DNA of 64,000 nucleotides from Burkholderiaceae bacterium 26 (GTDB taxonomy: Bacteria; Pseudomonadota; Gammaproteobacteria; Burkholderiales; Burkholderiaceae): the NCBI GenBank assembly GCA_000955795.1, contig JYOB01000010.1, positions 381,637-445,636 on the forward strand, written 5' to 3'. The position numbers were made by a program, and so were the translations under genes. The notes beneath the pieces were generated by a model. The model saw only the letters and a list, made by a program, of their open reading frames with translations, was not told the origin of the DNA and made no database searches. Of the stretch, positions 40,121 to 49,214 are shown piece after piece. The number at the start of each line of letters is the position of its first letter. Position 1 is the first letter of the stretch.

Positions 40121-40230
40121 CATTTGCGCGATTTGCGACGCGCTTTCGCTTCAGTGCGCGGAAAACAAAACGGCCGACGCTCGTGGCGTCGGCCGATCGT
40201 TCCGCAGCCCCCTCTCCCCCGCCGCCCGCG

Positions 40231-40350
40231 GCAGACATCTTCGCGGTGTATCCGGAGAGCGCCAACCTGTCGGCCAAGGTCAGCGCGTTTATCGACTTCC
40301 TGACGGAATGGTTCGGCAAAGCAGCGCCGTGGCCCGGAGAGCGCCGCTAG
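40231..40350 (+). pseudogene. C-terminal remnant of a LysR family regulator
   Basis: Forty codons encode IFAVYPESANLSAKVSAFID and end PGERR, the typical last strand and helix of a LysR-type effector domain (usually VYP...LS.KVRAFIDFL). No start or DNA-binding domain is found upstream; the preceding 150 bp are non-coding hairpins. It is therefore a truncated relic, probably removed by an older event at this tRNA hotspot. Confidence 0.7.
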
Positions 40351-40364
40351 CGCGGCGTCGCATT

Positions 40365-41306
40365 TCAGGCCGTTGTTTCGATGCGCAGTTGCATGTGCAT
40401 ATGCAGCGTCTCGCCAGGCGCCAGAGCGCGTAGGCCCGTACCTTCCCATCCCTTGGCCGCAAGGTTGATCGCGTCGGCCACGTGCGAAATGGGCTCCAGA
40501 CAGAAATACGGCTGCGCGTGTGGCGCGTGCAGGATGAAGTGATCGAGCGGGTCATCAGCGCTGAGCGTCAGCACACCGCCCGCGCACGACACCACGGCAC
40601 GCTGCTGCCATTCGCTGTAGTAGACGCTGAGCGCTGCATCCGGCAATGCGCGGGCGTGGCAGAAGTCTTCCTGCGGCGTGATCGGCTCGCGGCGGACGGC
40701 GACTTCACCCGCATCGGTCGGCCACATCGTCGCAGCATCGAACTGCACGCGCGTATCGGGCCTGCGCGCGAAGTACGGATGGAAGCCGCCACCAGCCGGC
40801 ATGCTGCTGTCGCCATCGTTGCGCAGCGTCATGACGGCATCCAGACCGGATTCGCTCAGCACCAGCGTTTGTGTGGCGGTGAAGGGCCAGGGCCAGTTGT
40901 CTGCCTCGGGCACATAGCGCAAACCAAGTTCGATCGACGACGCTGTGACCTGCTTCACCGTCCATACACGTGCGTGCGCCAGCCCGTGCATGGCATGCGC
41001 TTGGCCCGGATGCGGCGCGAGACGGACCTCGCGGCCGTCCCAATGGAAGCGCCCATCGCGGATGCGGTTGGAGAACGGCAGCAGCGGATAGCACCCGGCC
41101 TTGGGCCATGCCAGCCCGTCGAAACCGCCGCGCAGGCAATCGGGCGACATCGGCGCCAACCAGTCGACCCGACGGCCGCCCTCGCTGGCCGAAGCCAACG
41201 AGGCAATGCGGCCACCTGCCGCCGGCGCGACATCCATCGTCAGCGCGCCGGCCTGCAGCGTATGTATTGGCCCCGGCGCAAGCCAAGTTTTGGGCTTGCT
41301 ATCCAT
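40365..41306 (-). CDS. Aldose 1-epimerase family protein
   Basis: The 313-residue cytoplasmic protein has galactose mutarotase features: AAGGRIASLAS, YPLLPFSNRIRDGRF (substrate Asn/Arg), HPGQAHAMHGLAH (catalytic His), GGGFHPYFAR (second His) and YFCLEPISH (catalytic Glu). It interconverts sugar anomers. It is the last gene of the minus-strand sugar-acid operon; its ATG overlaps the porin stop by one base. Together with the GH31 enzyme upstream it probably processes free sugar released from a glycoside. Confidence 0.87.
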   Translation of the reverse strand: MDSKPKTWLAPGPIHTLQAGALTMDVAPAAGGRIASLASASEGGRRVDWLAPMSPDCLRGGFDGLAWPKAGCYPLLPFSNRIRDGRFHWDGREVRLAPHPGQAHAMHGLAHARVWTVKQVTASSIELGLRYVPEADNWPWPFTATQTLVLSESGLDAVMTLRNDGDSSMPAGGGFHPYFARRPDTRVQFDAATMWPTDAGEVAVRREPITPQEDFCHARALPDAALSVYYSEWQQRAVVSCAGGVLTLSADDPLDHFILHAPHAQPYFCLEPISHVADAINLAAKGWEGTGLRALAPGETLHMHMQLRIETTA

Positions 41307-42514
41307 CAGAACGAATGCCGAATGCCAACCATGCCCACAAACTGGCTACGCCCGTTCGACGGCGTGCCGTTCTGCGAGTCGCCCACCGACGCCACGGCAT
41401 CCACGATTGACGTGCTCGCCCCAGATGCGCGCAGCGTCTGGCCGTTGGCACGCTGGTACGCCTGAATCGCATAGAACGCGGTGCGCTTGGACAGCGAATA
41501 CAACTGTTCCATCGAGAACTGGTTGTACTTGGCCGGCGAGCTGATGCCGTTGCGCGCCTTCTCAGCCGTGTAGCTGTAGCCGAAAGCGAGCCGCAGTGCG
41601 GGCGTCAGATCGTAGGTGGCAATCACGCCCACCGTATTGAACGTGGCCGACTGCGTGAACAGCGACAGCGCGCCTGGCTTGTACTGAACGTTCGAGTAAT
41701 TCAGACCCACCATCAGCTTGCCGAACGTATAGCGCGCGGCCGTAGCGATGAGCTGGGCGGAGTCTGCCGTGGCATAGCCGGAGTTGACCGGCGAGTTGTT
41801 GGCAAACGTCCCGACGTTGCTGAAATTGCCGGCCGTCGTGCCGGTCGACACGTTCTTCAGACGCGTATAGCCCGCGCCCCACGAAAAGGCTTGGTAGTCG
41901 TAGCGCAACGCGGTGCTCACGCTGCTGCCGTTCGAAACGCTGCCAGCTTGCTCGCCAAAGCCGTATTGCACGCCAGCCTGCAGACCACCCCACACCGGCG
42001 TGGTGTAGGTGATGGAGTTGTTGAAGCGCAGCGTGGTGTCCAACGCATCCACGTCGCCGGGGTGCGCGCCGGTGGCACCCGTCAGCACGTTGGTCGGACC
42101 CAGCGATGCGACGTACTGGAAGTACGGCGTGTACGCACGGCCCAGCGTGACCTGGCCGTAGTTCGTGTTGCTCAGGCCGACGTAGGCCTGGCGGTTGAAG
42201 ATATAGCCGGCCTGGGCTTGCTGCCCCGTGTCGGCATTGAAGCCGCTCTCCAGACGGAACAGCGCCGTGTTGCCGCCACCCAGGTCTTCCGTGCCATACA
42301 GGCCGAATTTGCTGGCCAGCAAGGCGCCCGAGTTGATGTAGGCATTGGAGTGGCCGCCCTGGTTGCTCGAATAGGCAAAGGCATTGTCAACCACGCCATA
42401 CAGCGTGACCGACGTTTGCGCTGCGGCGTGCATCGAAGCGCCCGCACAAAGCAGTGCAACCGAAGCGTAGAACGGTGTGACGGAACGGGAACGTTTGGCT
42501 CGTGTGGTTTTCAT
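41306..42514 (-). CDS. Gram-negative outer-membrane porin
   Basis: The 402-residue precursor starts at the ATG at 42514 (MKTTRAKRSRSVTPF); a longer open frame to 42562 lacks support. Signal peptide about 1-33, cleaved before TSVTLYGVVDNAF, the classic beginning of Burkholderiales trimeric porins. The barrel alternates with Tyr/Gly-rich strands and ends in IRHSF, with the C-terminal Phe needed for outer-membrane assembly. Expressed with the transporter and glycosidase, it probably admits the operon substrate through the outer membrane. Confidence 0.93.
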   Translation of the reverse strand: MKTTRAKRSRSVTPFYASVALLCAGASMHAAAQTSVTLYGVVDNAFAYSSNQGGHSNAYINSGALLASKFGLYGTEDLGGGNTALFRLESGFNADTGQQAQAGYIFNRQAYVGLSNTNYGQVTLGRAYTPYFQYVASLGPTNVLTGATGAHPGDVDALDTTLRFNNSITYTTPVWGGLQAGVQYGFGEQAGSVSNGSSVSTALRYDYQAFSWGAGYTRLKNVSTGTTAGNFSNVGTFANNSPVNSGYATADSAQLIATAARYTFGKLMVGLNYSNVQYKPGALSLFTQSATFNTVGVIATYDLTPALRLAFGYSYTAEKARNGISSPAKYNQFSMEQLYSLSKRTAFYAIQAYQRANGQTLRASGASTSIVDAVASVGDSQNGTPSNGRSQFVGMVGIRHSF

Positions 42515-42608
42515 CGTTGTTATCTCGGAAATCTCCTGCACCAAAGGAACACCGTGCATCACGGGGCCTCTTCGGACCCGGCACGTGATGCGCAGCGAGG
42601 ATGCGGCA

Positions 42609-45020
42609 CTAGGCCAGCAATTGCAACGTCAGGCGGCGCCAGCCACCTGCAACATCGGTTTCCAGCACGCGGGCATGCGGCGTCTGCACTTGCCGTGCAT
42701 CACTCGCGGGCAGGTGAATCTCAACCGTGTCGGCGTGCGTCGGCATTTTGCCTTCGCGCGATATGTGCAGCGTGATGGCTTGGGCGTCAGACACCGCGCG
42801 CACGCTCCAGCGGCCCTGCTCCCCATTGCGCCACGCTTCGGTCTCACCATCGTCTTCAATGCAGCCGCCAGTGGCCTCGCCAACGCCGTGCATGGGCACG
42901 ACGAGGAAGCCGCGGTGATCGGCGCGCTGGTCGAAATGCTGCTCCGCTACGTTCAGTGCGATTACGCCGCCCTCGCGAATCAGCATGACCGGTTGATCCC
43001 ACGGCGAAGGCAGCGTGATGGTTTGTCCGCCGTCGAAAGCCTCGCCACTCCAATACGACACCCAGCGTGCGCCGGCCGGCAAATAGACGGTGCGCTCGGT
43101 CTGCCCTTCGTCCACGGTCGGCGCCACCAGCAGCGACGAGCCAAGCATCATGTCATCGCACTCGGCGTAGCAGCGGCGGTCGTTCGGGAACTCGGCAAAC
43201 GTCGGACGTAGCACAGGCTCATAGGCCTGCGTGGATTGCCACAGCAGTTCGTACAGATACGGAATCAGCCGATAGCGGAGCTTGATCAGCGAGGCAATTT
43301 GCGAGGTGACCTGCGGATACATCCACGGTTCGTTGACGGTCTTGTCATCGTTCCACGAGTGGATGGAGAAGCGCGGCATGAACACGCCAAACGCCACCCA
43401 GCGCACCAGCAGTTCCGGCGACGGCGCCGGGCCCGCAAACCCGCCAATGTCGTGACCAATGTTCGAGACACCCGACAGCGCGAGCCCCAAGCCCATCTTC
43501 AGGTTGTAGCGCAGCGTTTCCCACGAGGTGTAGTTATCGCCGGACCACGTCTGCACGTAGCGCTGCATGCCAACACCACCCGAACGCGACACCAGGAACG
43601 GCCGACGCTGCGGCGCAAACTCAAGTTGCGCTTCGCGCGAGGCGCGCATCATCAGCATCGTGTGCAGCACCTTGGCCTCACGGATGGGCGCCTTCTTCCC
43701 GAACCCGTGGGCGAAAGCATCGGGCGTCCAGACTTCGAACTCGTTGTTGTCGTTCCAGGTCGACGCCATGCCGTACTCGAGCAGCGTGCTCTTGACGTTG
43801 GCCTTCCACCAATCGAGCGTTTTCGGATTAGTGAAGTCGAGATACGCGCCGACCTCATCCCAGAATTGCACCCACGCCGGCTCGCCCTTTGCATCGCAAA
43901 TCAGCAGGCCGGCTTCTTTGGCTTCTTCAAACTTCGGGTGGTCGCGCAACAGGCACGGCTTGATGTTCGGGCACAGACGAATGCCGGCATCCAGATAGCT
44001 CTGGACGAAGCCGCGCGCATCCGGAAACTTGTCGGTATTCCAGTTGAAGACGTAGCGCTTCGGGCCGATTGACGTATAGCCCGACGAAAGGTGGAACGAG
44101 TCGCACAGGATGTCGTGCTCACGGCATCCCCTGATGAACTCGGCCATTTGTTCCTGCGCGTTGGGCGCGTCCGTGTACGTCATGGTCGAGCCGGAATAGC
44201 CGAGGCCCCACTTCGGCATCCATGCGGGGCGGCCGGTCATCCACGTAAAGCGGCGCGTGGCATCGAGCGGCGTGTCGGGCGAGGCGATGAAGTAGTAATC
44301 GAGATCGCCATGCGGCGCCACAAAGTAGCGATAGAGGCCGTGATAGTTGTCCAGCTCGCGGCCCATGTCGAAGCTGCAGTCGGACAGCGTGTCGTAAAAC
44401 AGCCCAAAGCCGGTGCGGTTTCCCGGTTGCCACGTCACATAGAACGGGATGTGCTTGTACAGCGGATCGGTCGTGCGCGCGCTGTAGCCCATCGCATCGA
44501 TGTTGCGCATCTCGTAGCGCTGGTGCGCACGGTTCATGTCACCGGCGCGCTCGCCCAGGCCAAAGTACATCTCGCCGGGTTCGCGGCGCACGTAGTGGTA
44601 GACCTGCTCGTCCCAGTAGCCAAAGTTGTAGGCCTGCGTGGGGCGATCGTTCAGCACGGTCTGCCATTCGCCAGCCCCGCGGACCTGCCATGTGCAAAAA
44701 CCGCCGGCGAGCGCAACGCTCAGACGGATCTTGCTGGTTTCCACGCGCAGCGTGTCGGCATCGCTATGCAACTGGAATGCCGGGAGCGAGAAGCCGGCGA
44801 GGTCTCGGCGGTCGCGCCCTTCGAGCGGCGTGTCGTCACCGCCGGGGGCAATCGACCACGTGGCCGGGCCGCGCAGGTCGCCCTGCGGTAGCACGAGCGC
44901 GCGAATGATGTCCTCTTCCAGCACGAAGAGTTCAATGGCAGCGCCGGCGCTGCTGGCCAAGCGCAGCCGGTTGCCTTCGTGCGCCTGGAGTTCGAATCGG
45001 GGGGGATGCAACATGGACAT
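42609..45020 (-). CDS. Glycoside hydrolase family 31 protein (alpha-glucosidase/xylosidase type)
   Basis: The 803-residue protein has an N-terminal beta-sandwich (about 1-240), a (beta/alpha)8 barrel with nucleophile region STWNDNNEFEVW and acid/base region YVQTWSGDNYTSWE, and C-terminal beta domains. The substrate-binding SRSGGVGMQRY is also typical of GH31. No signal peptide, so it acts inside the cell on an imported oligosaccharide or glycoside. The start is uncertain among ATG 45020, ATG 45014 and TTG 45029. It lies 10 bp after the MFS gene in the sugar-acid operon; substrate not predictable, but a uronic-acid-containing glycoside would fit the neighbours. Confidence 0.88.
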   Translation of the reverse strand: MSMLHPPRFELQAHEGNRLRLASSAGAAIELFVLEEDIIRALVLPQGDLRGPATWSIAPGGDDTPLEGRDRRDLAGFSLPAFQLHSDADTLRVETSKIRLSVALAGGFCTWQVRGAGEWQTVLNDRPTQAYNFGYWDEQVYHYVRREPGEMYFGLGERAGDMNRAHQRYEMRNIDAMGYSARTTDPLYKHIPFYVTWQPGNRTGFGLFYDTLSDCSFDMGRELDNYHGLYRYFVAPHGDLDYYFIASPDTPLDATRRFTWMTGRPAWMPKWGLGYSGSTMTYTDAPNAQEQMAEFIRGCREHDILCDSFHLSSGYTSIGPKRYVFNWNTDKFPDARGFVQSYLDAGIRLCPNIKPCLLRDHPKFEEAKEAGLLICDAKGEPAWVQFWDEVGAYLDFTNPKTLDWWKANVKSTLLEYGMASTWNDNNEFEVWTPDAFAHGFGKKAPIREAKVLHTMLMMRASREAQLEFAPQRRPFLVSRSGGVGMQRYVQTWSGDNYTSWETLRYNLKMGLGLALSGVSNIGHDIGGFAGPAPSPELLVRWVAFGVFMPRFSIHSWNDDKTVNEPWMYPQVTSQIASLIKLRYRLIPYLYELLWQSTQAYEPVLRPTFAEFPNDRRCYAECDDMMLGSSLLVAPTVDEGQTERTVYLPAGARWVSYWSGEAFDGGQTITLPSPWDQPVMLIREGGVIALNVAEQHFDQRADHRGFLVVPMHGVGEATGGCIEDDGETEAWRNGEQGRWSVRAVSDAQAITLHISREGKMPTHADTVEIHLPASDARQVQTPHARVLETDVAGGWRRLTLQLLA

Positions 45021-45030
45021 CGGTTTCAAC

Positions 45031-46323
45031 TCAGTGTGAAGCAGAGAGACTCATCTGACGCGCGGCGCGCTCTTCCTGCGATTGCCCGCGAATCAGCACA
45101 ATCAGCAGCACCGCGCCGATCAGATCGAACGCGCCGAGCAGGCCGAACAGCGGACCATAACCAACCTTGTCAGCCAGCGCGCCCACCAGCAGCGAGAAGC
45201 CCAGGCCGCCGATCCACGCCGCCATGCCGGCAAAACCGCTGGCGGTGCCGACCTCTTCCGGGTCGAACACGTCCGCAGACAGCGTATTGACCAGGCCGGA
45301 AATCATCTGGTGCGCAAAGCCGCCCACGCAGAACAACGCAATCGCCGTATAGGGAGACGCCACGAGCCCGACGCACGCCGGACCAATCATCATGAACGCA
45401 CCCAGCACGACCCCACACACTCGCGACCACACCAGCGGAATGCGGAAACGCTTGATCAGGAACGGCGACAGGTAGCCGCCCGCCAGCCCGCCCAGGTCAG
45501 CCGCCAGGAACGGCAGCCACGCGAACATGGCGATCGCCTTCAGATCGAGATGGCGTTCGTTCACGAAGTAAAGCGGAATCCAGAAACTGAACGTCTGCCA
45601 CGCCGGTTCGGCAAAGAAGCGCGCCAGCGCAATCGCCCAGAAGCGGCGCGACGTCACGACATCCTTGACCGGGCGCTTGCCACGCTCGGCACTGACGGGA
45701 CGAAGCTGCCCGCTGATGATCTTTTCGCGCTCGGCGTCGGACAGCGCGGCATGGTCCTTTGGCGAACGGTAGAACGCGAACCACAGCGCGGCCCACAAGA
45801 AGCCGAGGGCGCCGGTCACCACAAATGCCGACTGCCAGCCGTAACGCAGATGCAGGAAGATCACCAGCGGCGGCGCCAACATCGCACCGAGCGACGTACC
45901 CGAATTGAACCATCCGACGGCAACGGATTTTTCCTTGTCCGGAAACCATTCCGCCACGGCCTTCATGCCCGACGGAATGGCAGCGGCTTCGGTCAGCCCC
46001 ATCAAGGCGCGAAAACCCGCCAGCGACAGCCACCCGCTTGCGCCCGCATGCAGCACGCCGGCAAACGACCACAACACGCCAAACAGCGCAAAGCCGATAC
46101 GCAAGCCAACGAGGTCGACGATAAAGCCGCAGACCGGCTGCATGATCGTGTAACCGACCTGGAAGGCCGCCACCACGTAGGAATACTGCTGGGTGCTCAT
46201 CCCCAGCTCGTCTTTGAGCGTGGGCGCAAGGACGCCCAGCGAGTTACGCGCCAGATAGTTGACGATCGTGCCCAGGCACACCAGCACGATGATCCACCAG
46301 CGCAAGCCCTTGATGGTCTTCAC
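45031..46323 (-). CDS. MFS transporter, anion:cation symporter type (glucarate/galactarate/hexuronate-like)
   Basis: The 430-residue protein has 12 predicted membrane helices. The N-terminus MKTIKGLRWWIIVLVCLGTI with VNYLARNSLGVLAP matches the D-galactonate/glucarate/hexuronate branch (NYLDR-like motif). The motif GLRIGFALFG and the central loop RGKRPVKDVV are also typical. It lies between glucarate dehydratase and the GH31 gene, consistent with uptake of D-glucarate or a related sugar acid. Confidence 0.9.
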   Translation of the reverse strand: MKTIKGLRWWIIVLVCLGTIVNYLARNSLGVLAPTLKDELGMSTQQYSYVVAAFQVGYTIMQPVCGFIVDLVGLRIGFALFGVLWSFAGVLHAGASGWLSLAGFRALMGLTEAAAIPSGMKAVAEWFPDKEKSVAVGWFNSGTSLGAMLAPPLVIFLHLRYGWQSAFVVTGALGFLWAALWFAFYRSPKDHAALSDAEREKIISGQLRPVSAERGKRPVKDVVTSRRFWAIALARFFAEPAWQTFSFWIPLYFVNERHLDLKAIAMFAWLPFLAADLGGLAGGYLSPFLIKRFRIPLVWSRVCGVVLGAFMMIGPACVGLVASPYTAIALFCVGGFAHQMISGLVNTLSADVFDPEEVGTASGFAGMAAWIGGLGFSLLVGALADKVGYGPLFGLLGAFDLIGAVLLIVLIRGQSQEERAARQMSLSASH

Positions 46324-46411
46324 GGTGTTGTCTCCGATGTCTTCTTATTGGTTATTGATCTACGAGGCGGCGTAATACCGCTTGCGCCGCCCCGGGGTGC
46401 CGCCGTGGCGG

Positions 46412-47764
46412 TCAGCGCACCATGCAGGGGCGCTTGTTGTCGAACTGCCAGTTGGGAATCAGCTGCCGCATGGCGATCGCATCGTCGCGTGCGCCCAGGC
46501 CGTGCTGCTTGTAAAGCGCGTGGGCCTTCTCCAGTTGCTCCATGTCGAGCGTGACGCCCAGGCCCGGTGCCGCCGGTACGTCAATCTCGCCGCCCACGAT
46601 CTGGAACGGCTCGCGCGTCAGGCGCTGGCCGTCTTGCCAGATCCAGTGCGTGTCGATGGCCGTGATGTTGCCCGGCGCGGCTGCGGCCACGTGCGTGAAC
46701 ATCGCCAGCGAAATGTCGAAGTGGTTGTTGGAGTGCGAGCCCCAGGTCAGGCCCCAGTCGTCGCACATCTGCGCCACGCGCACCGAACCCTGCATCGTCC
46801 AGAAATGCGGATCGGCCAGCGGAATGTCGACCGAGTGCAACTGAATGGCGTGCCCCATCTGGCGCCAGTCGGTGGCGATCATGTTGGTGGCCGTCGGCAA
46901 ACCGGTGGCACGGCGGAACTCGGCCATCACCTCGCGGCCCGAGTAACCGCCCTCGGCGCCGCACGGGTCTTCGGCGTAGGCGAGCACGTCGTGCTTGTCG
47001 CGGCACAGGCGAATAGCCTCTGCCAGCGACCACGCGCCGTTCGGGTCCAGCGTGACACGCGCCTCAGGAAACGCCTCGGCCAATGCCGTCGTGACGACCA
47101 TTTCGTCATCGCCGCTGAGCACGCCACCCTTGAGCTTGAAGTCCTTGAAGCCGTAGCGCGCATGGGCCGCCTTGGCCAAGCGCACCACCGTTTCCGGCGT
47201 GAGCGCTTCTTCGTGGCGCACGCGGGTCCAGTCGTCAGTGGCGTCGCTACCGTCTGCGTAGTCGAGGTCGGTGCGTTTGCGGTCGCCCACGAAGAACAGG
47301 TAGCCGAGCACCGGCACCTTGGCGCGCTGCTGCCCTTGCCCCAGCAGCGCTGCCACGGGCACGCCCAGGTGCTGGCCGAGCAAGTCGAGCAGCGCGCTTT
47401 CCAGCGCCGTCACCGCATGCACGGTGGTGCGCAGATCGAAGGTCTGCAACCCGCGGCCGCTGGCGTCGCGATCGGCAAATTGACGGCGCACGCTGTTGAG
47501 CACGTTGTTGTACGCGCCGATCGGTTGTCCGACAACCAGCGGCGTCGCGTCCTCAATGGTCTTGCGAATGGACTCGCCGCCCGGCACCTCGCCCACGCCG
47601 GTATGACCTTCGGAGTCCTCCAGGATGACGATGTTGCGGGTGAAGAATGGGCCGTGTGCGCCGCTCAGGTTCAGCAACATGCTGTCTCGGCCAGCCACGG
47701 GAATGACCTGGAGGCGCGTAACGCGCGGTGTGTGCACGGGGGTTTCGGAGGTCGGGTGATTCAT
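46412..47764 (-). CDS. gudD: Glucarate dehydratase
   Basis: The 450-residue enolase-superfamily enzyme is very close to E. coli GudD over its full length: [59 protein letters not shown] (KxK catalytic lysine), [10 protein letters not shown] and YAEDPCGAE (metal ligands), [31 protein letters not shown] (catalytic His) and end KRPCMVR. It dehydrates D-glucarate or L-idarate to 5-keto-4-deoxy-D-glucarate. In-frame ATGs at 47770 and 47781 are alternatives; 47764 gives the normal length. It is first in the operon and divergent from a GntR-family regulator. Confidence 0.95.
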   Translation of the reverse strand: MNHPTSETPVHTPRVTRLQVIPVAGRDSMLLNLSGAHGPFFTRNIVILEDSEGHTGVGEVPGGESIRKTIEDATPLVVGQPIGAYNNVLNSVRRQFADRDASGRGLQTFDLRTTVHAVTALESALLDLLGQHLGVPVAALLGQGQQRAKVPVLGYLFFVGDRKRTDLDYADGSDATDDWTRVRHEEALTPETVVRLAKAAHARYGFKDFKLKGGVLSGDDEMVVTTALAEAFPEARVTLDPNGAWSLAEAIRLCRDKHDVLAYAEDPCGAEGGYSGREVMAEFRRATGLPTATNMIATDWRQMGHAIQLHSVDIPLADPHFWTMQGSVRVAQMCDDWGLTWGSHSNNHFDISLAMFTHVAAAAPGNITAIDTHWIWQDGQRLTREPFQIVGGEIDVPAAPGLGVTLDMEQLEKAHALYKQHGLGARDDAIAMRQLIPNWQFDNKRPCMVR

Positions 47765-47786
47765 GGTCATCACGTATGTCATCAGT

Positions 47787-47797
47787 CGTCGTACAAC
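47787..47797. promoter_or_regulatory. Candidate GntR/FadR operator, promoter-side copy
   Basis: CGTCGTACAAC, a near-palindrome around GTAC, lies 23 bp upstream of the gudD start in the divergent region. Its exact reverse complement occurs at 48652-48662 just after the regulator gene. FadR-type regulators often bind short GTAC-centred palindromes. Confidence 0.5.
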
Positions 47798-47869
47798 ATG
47801 GAACGGGACTATAATTGACACATTCCTGCCGAACTACCCCTGGTAAACCCGCCCCCATCCGGAGACCGC

Positions 47870-48631
47870 ATGCCCGCCCCCAATTCGCCCGCAACGCTTG
47901 TGCGCCGCACCCAAAGCCTGGCGGACGTCGTGGTGGACCACATCAAGGGGCGTATCGCGAACGAATCCCTGCGCGTTGGCGACAAGCTGCCGACGGAATC
48001 CGCATTGATGGAAGCGCTGGGCGTGAGCCGCACGGTGATACGCGAAGCCATTTCGCGCCTGCAGGCCAAGGGACTGATCGAAACGCGTCACGGTATCGGC
48101 AGCTTCGTCCTGCCGCCGCGCACAGATAACAGCATCCCCCTGGGCGACGCGTCCACAATGCACGAGATCCTGAGCATGCTGGAACTGCGCGTCGCCATTG
48201 AGACGGAGTGCGCGGGCCTGGCCGCCCAGCGCATTTCTCCCGCCGAGATCGACGCCCTGCGCATGGCACTCGAAGCCATCGAGCAGGACCAGGCAGACGG
48301 CAACGACAGCGCCACCTCCGACCTGCAATTTCACCTGAGCATCGCGCGCGCCACAGGCAATGAACACTTTGTTGGCGCCCTCGCCCAGCTCGGCAAAACG
48401 CTCATCCCGCGCACGCGGATGGGACTGGAGCAGGTGGGTTACCTGAACGCTCCGGAACTGCGTGCCACAGTCAACCGCGAGCACCACAGCGTCTTTGAAG
48501 CCATCGCCCGCAAAGACCCCGAAGCGGCGCGCGCAGCCATGCGCATGCACCTGTCAAACAGCCGCGAACGCCTGCGGCGCGCGCACGAAGCGGCCGGCGC
48601 GCAAGCAGCGGCAACGGCAACGGCAGGCTGA
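47870..48631 (+). CDS. GntR family regulator, FadR subfamily (FCD domain)
   Basis: The 253-residue protein has an N-terminal winged helix (about 15-80: RVGDKLPTESALMEALGVSR, TVIREAISRLQAKGLIETRH). An all-helical FCD ligand domain follows (about 95-235), with metal ligands in FHLSIARATGN and HHSVFEAIARKD. The C-terminus is Ala-rich. It is divergent from gudD and most likely represses that operon until a sugar acid binds. The GTAC-centred 11-mer on both sides of the gene is a candidate operator. Confidence 0.9.
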   Translation: MPAPNSPATLVRRTQSLADVVVDHIKGRIANESLRVGDKLPTESALMEALGVSRTVIREAISRLQAKGLIETRHGIGSFVLPPRTDNSIPLGDASTMHEILSMLELRVAIETECAGLAAQRISPAEIDALRMALEAIEQDQADGNDSATSDLQFHLSIARATGNEHFVGALAQLGKTLIPRTRMGLEQVGYLNAPELRATVNREHHSVFEAIARKDPEAARAAMRMHLSNSRERLRRAHEAAGAQAAATATAG

Positions 48632-49188
48632 GTTGGTCCGAAGACCGTACAGTTGTACGACGTCTTATTACCCAGCACCAACCATCTCCCGCCCCAACGT
48701 GTTGGCGCCGTTGATAAAGATTTGCATTCCCCCGCTCTCAGCCACGTAACCTGAGCTTGCACCGACCCCTCGTGGGTGCGCTCCGGTCGCGGAAGAGAGA
48801 GCCGCGGCCTTCTTGGCCCTGATGCTGCTGTCCCGAGTATCAGGGCGTTTCTTTTTGGCAGCCGCCACTCGATCCGTCTGCCCGACCAAGAAAAAAGCCC
48901 CGACTCGCGGGGCTTTTCTGTTTTCAAGCGCCTCAGTCGGCGGTCGCGAGCCATCAGGTGATAGCCCGCCAGCAGAATGACAGCGCCCACCACCGAACCG
49001 ACAAATCCCGCCGACTGGCCCGGCTCATACCAGCGCATCAACTGGCCGAGAAAAGCGGCTGCCAGCGCGCCGGCAACGCCAATCATGATCGTGAGGAGGA
49101 AGCCGCTGACGCCTCGCCCTGGCGTAATCCACCGGGCCACAAGCCCGGCCAGAAAGCCGATGAGGATGGTGATGCAGAGCAATTGCAT
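48439..49188 (-). CDS. GlsB/YeaQ/YmgE-like membrane protein with run-on reading frame
   Basis: The first about 80 residues (MQLLCITILIGFLAGLVARW, FLLTIMIGVAGALAAAFLGQ, VVGAVILLAGYHLM) are a complete transglycosylase-associated/GlsB small membrane protein, normally about 80-90 residues with three helices. The frame then has no stop, runs through the terminator at 48891-48917 and continues antisense to the 3' end of the gntR gene, giving 249 codons. TGA codons lie in the +1 frame just after the conserved part, so a small indel probably removed the normal stop. The tail is not protein-like and is unlikely to be functional. Confidence 0.6.
   Translation of the reverse strand: MQLLCITILIGFLAGLVARWITPGRGVSGFLLTIMIGVAGALAAAFLGQLMRWYEPGQSAGFVGSVVGAVILLAGYHLMARDRRLRRLKTEKPRESGLFSWSGRRIEWRLPKRNALILGTAASGPRRPRLSLPRPERTHEGSVQAQVTWLRAGECKSLSTAPTRWGGRWLVLGNKTSYNCTVFGPTQPAVAVAAACAPAASCARRRRSRLFDRCMRMAARAASGSLRAMASKTLWCSRLTVARSSGAFR
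48652..48662. promoter_or_regulatory. Second copy of the GntR/FadR operator candidate
   Basis: GTTGTACGACG, the exact reverse complement of 47787-47797, lies 21 bp after the regulator stop. No + strand gene follows to be controlled, so it may bind the repressor as an auxiliary site or be a relic. Confidence 0.35.
48668..48889 (-). CDS. Possible small basic protein, 73 aa
   Basis: The frame MVGQTDRVAAAKKKRPDTRD... is Lys/Ala-rich, then Gly/Ser-rich (GVGASSGYVAESGGMQIFIN), starting right after the terminator at 48891-48917. No family is recognised and no clear ribosome-binding site is seen. It competes in another frame with the run-on GlsB frame. Low confidence. Confidence 0.3.
   Translation of the reverse strand: MVGQTDRVAAAKKKRPDTRDSSIRAKKAAALSSATGAHPRGVGASSGYVAESGGMQIFINGANTLGREMVGAG
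48891..48917 (-). terminator. Rho-independent terminator for the GlsB-like gene
   Basis: A perfect 10-bp stem (AAAAGCCCCG at 48893-48902, CGGGGCTTTT at 48908-48917) with a T-run on the minus strand. It lies inside the open frame of the GlsB-like gene, showing where that transcript normally ends. Confidence 0.8.
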
Positions 49189-49214
49189 GGCCGTGGCTCC
49201 GTGGGTTGAGGCGG

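Noticed and set aside
43236-44072. Plus-strand open frame of 278 codons inside the GH31 gene
   Set aside because: Antisense to a well-conserved glycosidase; Arg/His/Gln-rich shadow composition.
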